From positions 29,500,104-29,564,103 of the forward strand of contig OU862917.1 of NCBI GenBank assembly GCA_917880885.1: a DNA stretch of 64,000 nucleotides, in the 5' to 3' direction. Numbering within the stretch: position 1 is the first letter of the stretch; each line of letters opens with the position of its first letter. Below are positions 28,780-41,660 of the stretch, piece by piece. The stretch comes from Limnephilus marmoratus. Lineage: Eukaryota > Arthropoda > Insecta > Trichoptera > Limnephilidae. Position numbers and translations under genes: made by a program. The notes below the pieces were generated by a model that made no database searches, had not been told where the DNA came from, and saw nothing but the letters and a program-made list of their open reading frames with translations.

Positions 28780-31262
28780 ATATTAAGGACCATTATACCA
28801 AATATTATTAATTATCTTGACCATATAGACTGGTCATTTCTAGAAGATGAAAACAATATTGAAAATCAAGTTCAACAGTTTTATTCAATCCTAAACACTT
28901 CAAAAGAACGTCATGTTCCAAAAGTTAATTTTAATGCATCCTTTTACCCCACATGGTTTTCAAAAGAATTAAAAGAATTAATTTATACTAAAAAACAAAC
29001 TCACCGAATATATAAGCAATCTAGAAACGTAGATGATTATATAACGTTTACTAACTTAAGAAGGCAGTGCAAAGAATTGTCCAAAAAATGTTATAATGAT
29101 TATATTAGTTTAATAGAAATGGAGGTTCATGATAATGTAAAAAATTGTGGAACTTTTCTAATGCTCAGCGAAAAAATGACTGTAGTTTACCAAATATTAT
29201 GCATCTGAATAACAATTGTGCGGACAGTACCGAAGGCATTGTCAATCTTTTTGCAGATTTATTCAAAAGTGTTTATGATGATAGTATTCCTGATAATGAA
29301 ATCCCAAACGATATATCACTTGAAGAATCACTTAACCTAAACCATTGTTTTATTGAAATAAACGCTATAGAAAAGGCTATAAAAGCATTAGATACTAATA
29401 AATCCGCTGGACCGGATGGTTTCCCTCCAACATATTTAAAATCTTGTGTTCGCAGTTTGACTTATCCACTATTTAAACTATTTAATAAGTCTTTGTCGTC
29501 AGGGTGTTTTCCAAATCAGTGGAAAAAAAGCTATCTTACGCCTATTCATAAAAAGGGAGATAAAAGCGATGTATCTAACTACAGACCAATATGTATATTG
29601 TCCGCTATTCCCAAACTATTTGAATCGTTAGTCCTAGATGTCATTATTAAACAAATTAATAATATTATTGTACCCAACCAGCATGGCTTTATCACAGGTA
29701 AATTCACTCTAAGTAATTTGATCATATACGAAAATTACATAACTGATTCTCTTGCCTTGAAGCATCAGGTGGATTCAATTTATACTGATTTTTCCAAAGC
29801 CTTTGACAAAGTAAGGCGACATATCCTTGTACAAAAATTAAGTATGTTGGGCATCAAGGGTAATCTATTAAGTTGGATTGATAGTTATCTTAGTAAAAGA
29901 GAGCTATGTGTGAAAATAAAATCTGTGGAATCTTACGTTTTCGAAGCCACAAGTGGGGTTCCTCAGGGGTCTCACCTGGGACCAATTCTTTTTTTGTTAT
30001 TTATTAATGATATTGTTAGCATATTTAAAGATGTGGAAGTTCTTCTCTTCGCAGATGACTTGAAAATATATAAAACAATACGTAGTTTAGACGATTGTTA
30101 TACTTTGCAACTTAATTTAAATAAACTATATCGTTGGTGCATCATCAACTCTCTGTTTCTTAATATTAAAAAATGTCAGGTCATTCGTTTTTGTAAAATA
30201 CGAAATCATATAATGTATGTATATTCGCTAAATAACGTAAAATTGACAGCTGTCACTCAAATCAGGGACTTGGGTGTTATATTTGATGAACAGTTAACAT
30301 TCAATCCGCATGTAAATGAAATCACAAATAAAGCCTTAAAAATGCTTGGTTTTATATGTAGAACCGCATGCGACTTCAAGTCATTAGAATGTTTGAAAAC
30401 ACTGTACACATCTTTAGTAAGAAGTCAAGTAGAGTATAATTCGCCTATTTGGTCCCCCTTTTATAAAATACATTCCAACAATATTGAAAGGGTACAACAC
30501 AAATTTCTACGATTTATTAACTTTAAACTAAATATTCCAATCCAAAATATAAATTATATCCAGCTGATGCACCAACTAAATTTGATTACGCTGTCAGATA
30601 GGCGAATTATCTCCGACCTTGTTCTACTAAATAAAATTATTAATTATAGAATCGACAGCCCTGAAATTCTGGCCACAATAAAATTATTTGTACCTTCCAA
30701 AAATACGAGACAAAATTCCACGTTTTTCTGTGACAATTTCAAAACAAATTATCAAACGCACATATCCCTAAATCGAATACAAAATTTTGGTAATAAATTT
30801 GGTAATGTCGTTGATATATTTAGAGATTCCGTAGCAGTGCTTAAACGAAATCTACATAAACACTTTGCTGAAATGTATGACTTCACCATTCCATAGTGAA
30901 AAACCCTTTTTAGCTTCTATCTATTTCACTCTTTTCTTTTAGACTTTTTAACTTTAATATATATATGTAACTTTACAAATTAATATTGTAATTTAATTTA
31001 TATTTCGATTATGCTTAAGTCCCTACTAATGCTGATTAATTTCAATCCCGTTATTTTTGTTTGTAAGTACAAAAAAAAAAAACCTGTTCTCCATAATGGT
31101 ATTCTATATTATTTGTAATACATTTATGTAGGTACTACACATATAATAATTATTTTATTCATATATGTACTTAAACTTTTATATGCCATATAGTTAATGT
31201 AATAATACTTATAACAATGTATGTAAAAGCCCAATGGGCGTTTAAATAAATAAATAAATAAA
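28780..31262 (+). mobile_element. 5'-truncated CR1/Jockey-like LINE
   Basis: Coding sequence for the pre-RT linker (28801-29140, HIDWSFLEDENNIENQVQ) and the RT (29145-30896), then a 3' UTR ending GCCCAATGGGCGTTT and an (AAAT)n tail at 31242-31262. The endonuclease is missing. The minus-strand element at 46.7-48.9 kb has the same tail (GGGCGTTTAAAT) and close protein motifs, so they are one family. Confidence 0.85.
29145..30896 (+). pseudogene. LINE reverse transcriptase, 583-codon open frame
   Basis: Motifs: SAGPDGFP (87-94), NYRPICILS (145-153), QHGFITGK (179-186), TDFSKAFDKV (214-223), GVPQGSHLGP (271-280) and the catalytic FADDLKIY (302-309), then LGVIFDEQLTFNPHV and SQVEYNSPIWSP. The upstream linker is in another frame and joins at about 29140 (NVKN/WNFSNAQRK), so one indel separates them. 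The Met at 29145 is internal to the ancestral ORF2. The protein could not act alone without the endonuclease. Confidence 0.85.
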
Positions 31263-31575
31263 TTAACCAGCCAGCGGCCGAGAGTTCAAATTTCGTCGAA
31301 AGATGTTCTTACGATCGTACAGAGCGGTTCCAATGAGAAAGATTAATTTTTCTCCATACCAGCTTTTTTAAATAATAACTCAATATCGATTTTATTTCAT
31401 TCAAAAATTTGCTTTAATTTATATATGCATGGAAAAACGCTGAAAGGCGTGATGATAAAACTATTAAAATTATGTACTTTTTGTAATTGTTTTTTGATCT
31501 TAAGTATTTACGATTTTTCAATAATGTCTAAGCAAAATAAGAATGTTAAAAAAAAACTTAAATACATTAGTTTGT
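31263..31575 (-). repeat. Repeat X, first part (split by the LTR element)
   Basis: Reverse complement of about 54460-54765: AACCAGCCAGCGG, GAGAAAGATTAATTTTTCTC, ATTAAAATTATGTACTTTTT and ACATTAGTTTGT occur in matching order. It continues at 37442 after the LTR element. Confidence 0.8.
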
Positions 31576-32259
31576 TATAACGTAAATACTCGTATTTGGT
31601 TAACCTCGTGGTATTTAAATGTGTGAATCGACATCTTAACTGTCAGAATGGAATATTGAGGTTATGAAAGTTAAATCTTGTAGTAAGGTAATGCTAAGCT
31701 CAGGGTAGGTAAGACATGTGAATATGGTAATCAATACTAAATGAAATTAAAGGCTATAAAGGGAATATAATATTTAATCATAAATACAAGGTTTGATCAA
31801 CAAAAGAGACTCTAAATAAATTAAATGATTATACTCAGGGTATGGTGACTGCTCCAAGAAAACAGTGCATATTGTATCATAAGTTGCTTCTAAGATTGAA
31901 AGATGGAAGGCGCCAGTCGTTTATTAAAATTGCCCTAGAACTATTAAACGACAAATAGTCTGTTAAATTATGTATGAGAAAACCAATGAAAATATAATAA
32001 CGATACGTGATTGATAATTCCCATGAGGTCTGTGAATCTGTGAGATCTTCTGCCCGTCGAGTTTCTGTCAGGATCCACATGCCGTCGGCCGTCTCACAAG
32101 TCGCCTGGAATCAAACTGAAGTACTACTGTGCCCGCGGCGCTCTCGAACTTTGCGAAGCATGGGCACCAACCTCGGAATACAGATGGCTTGTAATGCTGC
32201 CAACCACACTGGTCGAATCCATTGAGCATTATAGTGTCTTAGCGGTTCTTACCGCTACA
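31576..32259 (-). repeat. 3' LTR (684 bp)
   Basis: On the element's strand it runs TGTAGCGGTAAGAACC to ATTTACGTTATA. It has the same length as the other LTR, and the frames within it translate identically. Confidence 0.9.
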
Positions 32260-35200
32260 TTACCCCTCCACCAAAGAGAAAATATTTCCTCCTGGAAATC
32301 ATGAGGTCCATGTGTCACTTCCTGAAGAGAACTGCATACTATGTGAGCCTTGGTCGTAAATGTTAGTCTTGGAAGACGCCAAAATATAATGATTGTTAGC
32401 CGGAAGGATCCTGGTGATAGAAGTACTCCCAATCCATATAATGTACTTCATGGAGGAAGCGGTGACCACCGTACTGTAATACTGAAGCTATGACATAATG
32501 CGATGAACAGAAAGACGCATCAATCTATGCAGCTTCTCTCCAATTCTGATGCATTCAATAACTGATGACCCAAGATGGCCCAAGGTAGAGATGAAACATT
32601 TGGTCCGAAATCTCAAAATCAGCGTCTTCTGATATTAATTTCTTTCAAAACTGATGACCCAAGATGGCCCAAGGTAGAGATGAAAAAAAAACGCCGAAAT
32701 CAGACCATTCCTCCGTCTGCGTACTTCGCCGCACTAATTGGATCTTCATTTGCGTTTATGATGAATAATCCAAACTGGAGCAGAAGAAAGTCATTAAGTG
32801 AGGTTCTGTGTAGGTGATGAAAATTTTCCCGCGCTGCTAGCTCTGCCGCCCAATATGAATGAAGATGTATGATGGTCAAGACTGCATCTTGTGAAAGCTG
32901 AAGAAAATCCTTGAGTGACAGAAAGTGCAAGAAGTTCCATATAGAGTGGAGATCAGAAAACTGCAATGAAATGCGCCATCCGAGTAAGATGATGAACTTC
33001 CGATGTGAAGTAGTTCGAATAGTTGAAGATGTAGTCCAGATTGTGAGACCCAAATAATCCAGTTTCTTGTCGTTCCCTAAAACTGAACCTGCCTACAATT
33101 GGTTTTCTCAAAACAAAATCTAATTAAAGATGAAACTTTAAAATATTATATTACATTAAAACAGTGCCAAAGTACCAAAAAACTTCATCGACTGAGATCC
33201 TAAAAGGCAAAAAGTCACCCTGACCATATTGAAAATAACCTTGAAATAATTATATAGAATACATCATTTAATTCTATGTATATTCTATTGTTAATCACCA
33301 CAGAAGCACAACGCAATATTCAAATTATAAATATTAATCGATCAAAATCAAAAATGAAAAATGCCATTATGATTATATTCAATTAGACTTCACAAAAACA
33401 GCAAGTAAAATTTATATCAATAAATATTAAATCATTTCCCAAGAATATAGTGTTGATTATAATTTGAGAACATAGATGTCGCTGAATTCGCCCAGAAAAT
33501 AATTCCAAATTTATTAAATATTTAACAATGTCTAACTACAGACTTAAAAAAAAAATTTTGTCTCTCTAATTCCAAATGTAAAAAAAATAATCATGGTCGA
33601 AGTGCAGTAAAAAGATCAACATTAATAATCAAATATGAACTCATAAAATCAAACTGAAACAGAGATCAGGAACAAAGTGAACACATAACACTCAACGTAG
33701 AAAATTAATGAAAGTTAATTGTTATTTTAAAACAAAAGAAATATCTTTTATTACTATTTAAAATTCTTATAAAAAATAATGTAAAAATATCTTCATTGTA
33801 AAATGACCCCGTTTATAATGTGAAAGATAAATTTGTAGAAAAAAATTATACTATCTTCCGAAATATTTTCCTGAACAATTAATTAACACGCATAAAAATA
33901 TATCTGTTAAACCTAAACAACCACAAGACATAAATACTAAATACGTACACATAATCTCGTGTAAATCCTCAAAGAGATAGAATTGCAGTGAAATTTATCA
34001 CCATTTAATGTAATATTAATACACCATATTACGATGTACCACATGTGTTTTGTGTTAAAACACCACCTACGGCCCTATGCCAAACTGTCATTCCGCTAAA
34101 ACCTCCGAGGAGATGGGAAATGAATTGTTCCCATTATCCAGAACTAACCAGAACCAGATAACATATGCAAATCTTATCATCAAAATCAACAATAACCAAG
34201 AGTCTGTTTACACATCATTTAAAAATCCTCCGAAGAGATGATATGAAACCAACTTCCAAATATTGATCAATAAAATAAGCGTAGCCACGCCCCATGTGTA
34301 TATTCATGTGCTAAACGTTCGCATTTTCCGCGAAAACCTGACGAGGTAATACCTGATCAGAATATTAAACTGCGACACCAGTTATATGGTACCACCGCAA
34401 GAATGACCTGTTTTATGCAGGTCCTTACTACACCACCCCGAGAAAACAACCTGACTATGTATTACGAACACAAGACAAATTACAGACAGACAAAACGTAC
34501 ACGAACACAATTGAAAAATATGAGCATTTATTTGTGACGGAACAAACCAACGCTGTATTTATCAAATAAAATATTTAATAACAATTAATAAATCAATAAA
34601 ATAATCCCTCAAAAGAGACATGGTACTTCTGGAAGTGTAATTTGATGTGCGCTCAAATTTTATCTGATATCACGCAAAAACCAATTTAAGTATCGCAGTA
34701 AATCATGACAAAAATTGTTCGATTTATATTTATATTAATTCAGTAATGCCACTACTGACATCTATCGTCAAACTATGTAACCTGAATATAACTATGCTTT
34801 TGATAAGCGAGGCCTCACAACTCAATGCTAGAAAGCACTACTAACTGACCACAGATGTCACTATGAGAAAAAAATTCCAGTAAAAAATAAAAAATAAATT
34901 TTTGTAAAATCCGTACTAAGAGAAAAAACACAGCACGAACTAACAATATGTTATCACATGTAAAACCCTAAAAGGATGTAATAACAATCCCAGAATGAAC
35001 CGTAAATTAAACTCCTGAAACGTACATATGAAAAATCCCGATGAAATCAATACGTATGCCCATTTTTAGAAGAAAACCTGAGAACAAAATTAAATGTGCA
35101 AAAGATCTGAAGTTAAAAAAAAATTTAAGAAAATGACCCAATAATTTAAATCCAACAGAACAATAAAACTAAATATTTGAGAGATCAAAGTAATCATTGT

Positions 35201-36753
35201 GATCTGTAAGTCCCGATTAAAACCAGCAATTTTCAATCGAGACACATATCCAAAATGTCCTCCGATGCTAACAAAATGAACGAATCTACCCTGATAAAGT
35301 TTAATATATCATGATGCAACAGAATACTGTACAGATTATTCTGAAATCAGGACATCGGTAAAGTTTATCAACCCCCAATAAAATTAGATTTAAATCGATA
35401 ATTAAACCAAAAAGATTTTAAATCCCCATTAACTAAACGATTGATTTGTCAAAAGGAATGAGCTAAAACATCGATCTTCATGTCAGCTCAACAAATTTGA
35501 AAAACCATCAACTGCAAAACGGATCTAATAATTTAAAAAAATTACCAAAAGAAGATAATAACAGAATTAATGATTTAAAAACTTCCCAAAAGTCAAAATC
35601 TGTCAATACAATTATATCCACTAGTAATAAAATAAATGAAAAAAAATTAAACCCGCTTGTTGCGAAGAACTGGTCCCAGCAATACCTCCGCAGATCTGCG
35701 TGAAGAAATCTGACGTCTAAAATGATTTCCACCGCTTATCATTAGAAAAATGCTGGCCATACTGAAAACATATTTATGAAAAGTTATTTAAAGAAATAAA
35801 ATATTTGAAACATGGTTAAAGGAAGAAAAACAACAAACGGCTGACAAAGATAGCCTTGTTCGTGACAAAAATTCACTTGGGTCGCATGAAAAAAATTTTT
35901 TTTTGTCAATACCCTAAATCACCAGGATGTAAATGTTCAAAAATACGATAATCTTTAAGAAATAATGAAGAAGCTCAGATAATTTCCAGTAAAAGTGTAT
36001 GGGGCGCAGAATCACCAAGGTCCCTATTCATAAATGAAAAATAAAATTTAGTTGTAAGGATTTTCCTAATAATTTTAAAGAACATCAATAATTCGAAAAT
36101 GACGCTTAACAATCTGAAACAAAATTTCAATCTGAAACCGATTTAAAACACAAGAAAGAATTTTTAAATAATTATTAACTTACATAATTTAATTACTAAT
36201 GTGGTCCAATTTAAATTGTACTCGGCATAATAACCTATAATCCCAGATTAACGCCATGTGATTCCTGAAGCCATGAATGCTACATTGTGACAAACTGAGG
36301 CTAAAAGTACCTACATTTTCTGAAAAAAAATCGGAAAAAATAATTAGACGATTTTTGTATTTTATATATTGAACACAACAAGGAATATGATCAAATAGAT
36401 CGTTCAAATTCAACGAACAATTAAGATTCAAATAGTCAAATAGTGGTTACAAAGTTTGTCATAATTAATCTGCGAGAAGCGAACAATATTTGAGCATTAA
36501 TTAATTATTCACGGCTACAATAAAAGTTTCAAAGGGAATTGAATAAAATAATGAGTTTGATCCAGGCTGACAAAGAGAATATGCAATAATAAATTAACAT
36601 TAAATGTTCAAAAAGACTTACATGTAAATCCATCTAGAAACGCAGATGACCTCACAGAATTCCACCGTCAAAAAAATGTATACCCACTAGATAATATATT
36701 TTAAACGAAACAAAATATGATAAAATAGTTCAAAGCACGTTGGGTCGCCAAAA
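32260..36753 (-). other. Interior of the LTR element, no recognisable protein
   Basis: A 35-base segment containing ACCCAAGATGGCCCAAGGTA occurs twice, 92 bases apart (about 32570 and 32662). A minus-strand frame of 117 codons (32700-33053) and one of 67 codons (32229-32432) have no known motif. 33.1-36.7 kb is very A-rich on the plus strand. Variants of CCTCCGARGAGATG recur at about 33967, 34104, 34227 and 34602. This resembles a long untranslated interior. Confidence 0.6.
36735..36750 (-). other. Primer-binding-site-like sequence
   Basis: TGGCGACCCAACGTGC on the minus strand, three bases from the LTR edge. It resembles the TGGCGCCCAACGTG family of PBSs, which pair with tRNA 3' ends. Confidence 0.65.
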
Positions 36754-37437
36754 TATAACGTAAATACTCGTATTTGGTTAACCTCGTGGTATTTAAATGT
36801 GTGAATCGACATCTTAACTGTCAGAATGGAATATTGAGGTTATGAAAGTTAAATCTTGTAGTAAGGTAATGCTAAGCTCAGGGTAGGTAAGACATGTGAA
36901 TATGGTAATCAATACTAAATGAAATTAAAGGCTATAAAGGGAATATAATATTTAATCATAAATACAAGGTTTGATCAACAAAAGAGACTCTAAATAAATT
37001 AAATGATTATACTCAGGGTATGGTGACTGCTCCAAGAAAACAGTGCATATTGTATCATAAGTTGCTTCTAAGATTGAAAGATGGAAGGCGCCAGTCGTTT
37101 ATTAAAATTGCCCTAGAACTATTAAACGACAAATAGTCTGTTAAATTATGTATGAGAAAACCAATGAAAATATAATAACGATACGTGATTGATAATTCCC
37201 ATGAGGTCTGTGAATCTGTGAGATCTTCTGCCCGTCGAGTTTCTGTCAGGATCCACATGCCGTCGGCCGTCTCACAAGTCGCCTGGAATCAAACTGAAGT
37301 ACTACTGTGCCCGCGGCGCTCTCGAACTTTGCGAAGCATGGGCACCAACCTCGGAATACAGATGGCTTGTAATGCTGCCAACCACACTGGTCGAATCCAT
37401 TGAGCATTATAGTGTCTTAGCGGTTCTTACCGCTACA
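36754..37437 (-). repeat. 5' LTR (684 bp)
   Basis: Same sequence as 31576-32259, offset 5178. Promoter elements were not resolved by eye. Confidence 0.9.
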
Positions 37438-37441
37438 TTGT

Positions 37442-37680
37442 AAGACCGTAAATAAATAGATAAACCGAGATATTTTTGTCACAAAACACGTGCGCGGATC
37501 TTTTTTTAAATGATTTTATTTAAACTAAAATTAAAATTCCGAAAAGTTGCTTTCCCAGGTAATTTATTGATTTAGCTGCATGATTATATAATTTCAAATG
37601 TGTGTTGTATATTTTGTTTGAAAATTTAACAAATCTACCAATGACCTAAGGTATAACCTTATTATTAGTGTCCGACTGAA
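37442..37680 (-). repeat. Repeat X, second part
   Basis: Matches the reverse complement of about 54240-54460, for example GAAAATTTAACAAATCT then CCAA/TGACCT. Together with 31263-31575 it makes one repeat copy interrupted by the LTR element. Confidence 0.7.
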
Positions 37681-37684
37681 ACAG

Positions 37685-37765
37685 GGCTTTCCACCGAAAC
37701 CGAATCTTCGGTGTCTGTCTCAGTTTCGGCCGAAACCGAAACTTTTTTAGACATGTTAAAAATCG
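37685..37765. repeat. GAAACCGAAA-rich inverted motif
   Basis: CACCGAAACCGAATCTTCGG and CAGTTTCGGCCGAAACCGAA are self-complementary in part. This resembles the terminal region of some insect DNA transposons; no partner end was found. Confidence 0.35.
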
Positions 37766-37769
37766 ATTG

Positions 37770-38595
37770 TTTACTGTTATTTGGCTTATTTTTTACACTT
37801 ATTCAGACAGGTAACACGTGTTAAATTAAATAAATCAAAAAACAATAATTGAAGAATGTGAAAAAAAATTATATTAAATTATATTACTAAAATTATATAC
37901 AGGCAAAATTATAAAAAATAAGAAACATATCAAATAACATTAAACAATCGATTTTTAACATTTATTCTTCTTCATTTTTAACTACCATATATTAAACTCC
38001 CCATTGCCCAGAATACTAATCGAGGACTGATTATGCCGTGTGAGTAGACATTTTGAATTTATTGTTAAATAAATACCAAAGATTATCGTTGTGATAGTAT
38101 AGGTACATATAAAATGAAAAATAAAAAGACTGCATTTTTTTATTTCTGTGTGAGGGGCCCTAAAAATGGATTTAATAATAATTAAAAAATAAATGTTGGT
38201 ATCTCAAAATATTACATGTACGATATCTACTCTTTGTAAGCTTTTGAAGGTCATTTTATAAAAATTCTCCAATCTTAAAGAGTCCTAAATTCTTCAGTCT
38301 TTCCAAATAAATATCAACTCTACTTTTGCCACGAATCTTCTAATAAATGTAATATGAATAATATTAATGGAGAGTAAAATAGCAAATGAAAAATCATCCA
38401 TGTCCAGTGTTTTAATATAGTATCCTCCGCAAAAAAAAATTAAAAAATATCCTCTGCGTGCAAAGTTCTATCTACACCAAGCATAAACTTTCTAATAACA
38501 GCGGGTTTATCGGAAGTGACCTGCCTGGTAAGTATGTTTTGTGTATCTGTTTGAAAATAAAAAAAATGGATTAAGCCTAGGAACTCATAATTCAT
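37770..38595. other. AT-rich stretch without recognisable features
   Basis: Nothing supportable seen. Confidence 0.4.
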
Positions 38596-38602
38596 AACTC
38601 AT

Positions 38603-38935
38603 TTTTTTTTACATGAGCTCCACACAGGAAGCCCTGAGGAAAATAATTTCCCTCGGTTCCTATGTCATATTTGGGGATGCTGTGTGGAGGGTTTTTTTGG
38701 GAAAAGAAAGGAGAGGAGAGTTCTGGTAAGGAAAAGGGTTTAAGGGGTGGGTGAAAATCTGGGGTTCAGTGTGTCCTAGTCATCTGCCTCCAATACCTAG
38801 ACCAACCTCACCCCATGAACCCGGGCGCCCCTGCTAAATAACCAAACGTAGCGAACCACTTGGGGTGACCTATGGCAAAGGTGTTGGTTATCCAATAAAG
38901 GTTCCCGGGGCGGCGGTACCCAATCCCGCCTCACA
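38603..38935 (-). mobile_element. SINE B copy, near full length
   Basis: T run at 38603-38611, then ACATGAGCTCCACACAGG and so on to CCCGCCTCACAAAT. It holds every SINE B block in reverse order, including GGGCGCCCCTGCTAAATAAC and CCACTTGGGGTGACCTATGG. Confidence 0.8.
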
Positions 38936-39164
38936 AATGATCCAATTATAAAACAGTATTAATAGCCTAGCGACTGCAAGGTTGAAATTTAAGAATCCGG
39001 CTAAGAATACAACTCTGACGCCGCGCCTTACGCAAAACCGTTTTCGTGCATTGAGTTTGTACACAAAACTACTTTTCTAATAGATCCGAATTAAAGCAAT
39101 GGCACCACGTATGTTAACAGCTAGCAAGGGGATTATCGCCTGGCAGGCGTAAGTACTATTTATT

Positions 39165-40495
39165 TTATTTTTATTTATTTATAACATTATATTTGATACA
39201 TTTGTATGAAAAAAATAACATAATAATAACATTGAAAAATAACTATAAAATGTGTACAAGTGTTATTATGTCTTGTGGGTCGATATTAGTTTCTAGCTAG
39301 GCAGATTGCCCGTTCTAAGGAACCAAATGCTGGTGAGAATGCAAAAAAAAAAATTAACAAAGTGTTCATTTTAATTTTTTAATTAAATATTCATTAATAA
39401 AGATGCCAGAAAGTTTATTCTGTAACAAAAAAAAGAAAAAGAAAAGAAAAATGTTTTTTTTATTTATTTAAATAATATGCGTACTAAATTTTTACTAAAT
39501 GTGCCGTTAATAGGCCATGTAAAAGTTTAAGTGACATTATTTAATAGTTTTTCAGATTCCCCCCTACCTAAGCCAATCAACCATTTTGTTATTATTGAAC
39601 TGACGTGGGACATTTTGCAAGCTTTAATATTTAATTCTAGGATAATTTTATTATATATTTTTGGTCCAAGATATGTACATGTTTTTTGATACTTTGCCGT
39701 ATAGCTCCCTGGGACCACAAGATCCTTTCTGGTGTGACTTCTTGTGATATATTTATGATCAATTTTTTAAATATTATCTAGATTTTTATGTACGTGGATA
39801 ATAATCCTTTTTAAATAGTTTTGACGAATATCAAGTACATAAAAGTTTTTGTAGAACTGATCGCCAGAATACCTATAGGGTTTACGCAAAATTACTCTAA
39901 TTATGGATTTCTGGGCCTTCACAAGCGGATCTAAAATTGTTCTACCCGACGCTCCCCAACTAATGCTACCATACGTTAAGATGGAGTTGCACAATCCGAA
40001 ATATATTTTTCTTAGGTCTTGTTGTTTAATTATGTTCCCTAATGCAAAGAATATGTGAATCAATTTTCTTACCCTTATTGAAAGGTTTTCTATGTGATAT
40101 TTCCATTTCAGATGATTGTCTATAATAACACCTAGATATTTGATGTTTTCTACACTTTCCAAAGCTTCACAATTGCAGTTTGAATCTAACGGAAATACAA
40201 ATAGTCTTATGTGTTTTTATTGTGTATGATGTACTAGGTTGTCCTTTAATAGTTGGGCTGAATCTTATGTATTTAGTTTTTGCTATATTTAGTGTTAGTA
40301 GATTTTTGTCAAGCCACTGTTTTATCGCATTTATTCCACTTTCAGCACGTTTATGAGTTTGGGTCCAATCCTCTCCTTCAAATATAGCTACTGTATCATC
40401 TGCGAAAGTAATAATTTTTCCGCCTACTGTTAGCTCGCATAACTCATTGATATAAATTATAAATGGAAGAGGTCCCAGTGTGCTTGGATTTGTAT
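39165..40495 (-). pseudogene. LINE RT C-terminal half, 5'-truncated
   Basis: From 40495 leftward, broken frames read an RT palm remnant (ITFADDTVAIF, catalytic box DD kept), LDKNLLTLNIAKTKYIRFSP, then the open frame 39767-40162 with NIKYLGVIIDNHLKWKYHIE and SILTYGSISWGASG. TTTATTTTATTTTTATTTAT at about 39160-39180 is the A-rich tail in reverse. Several frameshifts occur near 40200. The family is close to the decayed plus copy at 26.5-27.9 kb. Confidence 0.8.
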
Positions 40496-40544
40496 TTTCG
40501 TGAATCTCTCCGGATATGGGGAGATTGGCGATTATATGATTATT

Positions 40545-40775
40545 ATTTTATCTGGCAGTTGTGAATGTGATTAATATATTATATATGACGTCATTGCCTG
40601 TCGCGGTTACTTTGTCCCGGTGACTAGTTGTTACTAAATCTCAGTGGATTCAAGTTATCGGCTATTTTTGGAACCAGTTTCTATAGGATTTTTAAAATGG
40701 TTACAAACACTTAAACTGGGCAAACCAAAAGCCGCCTGCAGGGCCTAGTAGCAAAAACCTGTGGTTTTTTTAACT
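40545..40775 (+). repeat. Repeat Z, plus copy
   Basis: GACGTCATTGCCTGTCGCGG, TTTTTGGAACCAG, AAATGGTTAC and GCCGCCTGCAGGGCCTAGTA appear in the order found, reverse-complemented, at about 51390-51640. Confidence 0.65.
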
Positions 40776-40779
40776 GCTA

Positions 40780-41658
40780 GTTATTATTATTATGGAAATT
40801 GTGTAGGCAATAGTGCCTATCTATCAAGGAAAGCGATTTGAGTCTTTAAGGGTTGTTGACTCCTAGTTCGAAATTAACAATTTCATAGACCTTCATAAAG
40901 TTCTCAAAGTTTTCTTTATGGCGGGGCATTCCCAAACTGTTTTATGATCCGTGGAGGAGCCCTGAGCAAAATTCTCCCTTCAATTAGTCGACTCATATTT
41001 TATGTCGGCGCCCGATAGCGCGTCGAATTAACTTCATTATTCCGGCCATTTTTTTAATAGGGCAACACATAAAATATTTCGGCCCACTCTTGTGTGCGCA
41101 GTAAAGATTAATTATTATGATGCGAAATGACACGACTAATTGAAAATTTCTCGCAGATTTCGTAGAATGATGCCTTTATGGAGGTGCGCCATCTTAGCGC
41201 TGGAAGAAAATTGATATAGATAATATGAGATTGCCAATTATAATACTCCTTTGCGATTAGACGGTCTATACTTATTAAGTACATGTGGTCTGGTAGGTGC
41301 GATGTTCGACTGGAAGTTGAATTAATTGAACCCAAGCCACATAATTATTACTAATGAAAAATCCGTACGGTTTTAACATAATAAAAAAAAAACATTTTCT
41401 GACCGTTAAACGGTGTTTCAGTTACATATTGAATAAAGACATTACATCCGGTACGATTTGTTAATAATAAAAAAATGTCTTTAACTGTGCTCCGAAAGAG
41501 GTGCATCGACAGATTAACACATGAAATTCCCATCTTGAAAAAGTGGGGTTATTTTGGAAAATTTACTGTTATTAACTGTGTGTTTTTTAGAATTTAATAA
41601 AAATAATGAAAGCAGGGTTTTTTTTAATTACAAACAGTGCTGACATGATATCAATGTT
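40780..41658. other. Stretch without recognisable features
   Basis: Short minus frames at 41108-41335 and 41351-41533 show no recognisable motif. Confidence 0.4.
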
Positions 41659-41660
41659 AC

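Larger units (their letters stand above)
31576..37437 (-). mobile_element. Non-coding LTR retrotransposon (LARD-like), 5.9 kb
   Basis: Two LTRs of 684 bases (31576-32259, 36754-37437), with no difference seen in the parts I compared, flank a 4.5-kb interior. TTGT at 31572-31575 and 37438-37441 is a 4-base duplication, as in Gypsy-type insertions. On the minus strand, TGGCGACCCAACGTGC (36750-36735) sits 3 bases inside the LTR like a tRNA primer-binding site, and GGTGGAGGGG precedes the other LTR as a polypurine tract. So the element points leftward. I find no gag, protease, RT or integrase motif in the interior. It would need proteins from a partner element. Confidence 0.85.

Noticed and set aside
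32007..32225. Plus-strand 72-codon frame repeated at 37185-37403
   Set aside because: Identical because both lie in the LTRs; no domain, and antisense to the element.
31576..37437. Recent segmental duplication instead of LTRs
   Set aside because: The repeat edges coincide with a 4-base TSD, a PBS-like site and a polypurine tract, which a plain duplication would not produce.
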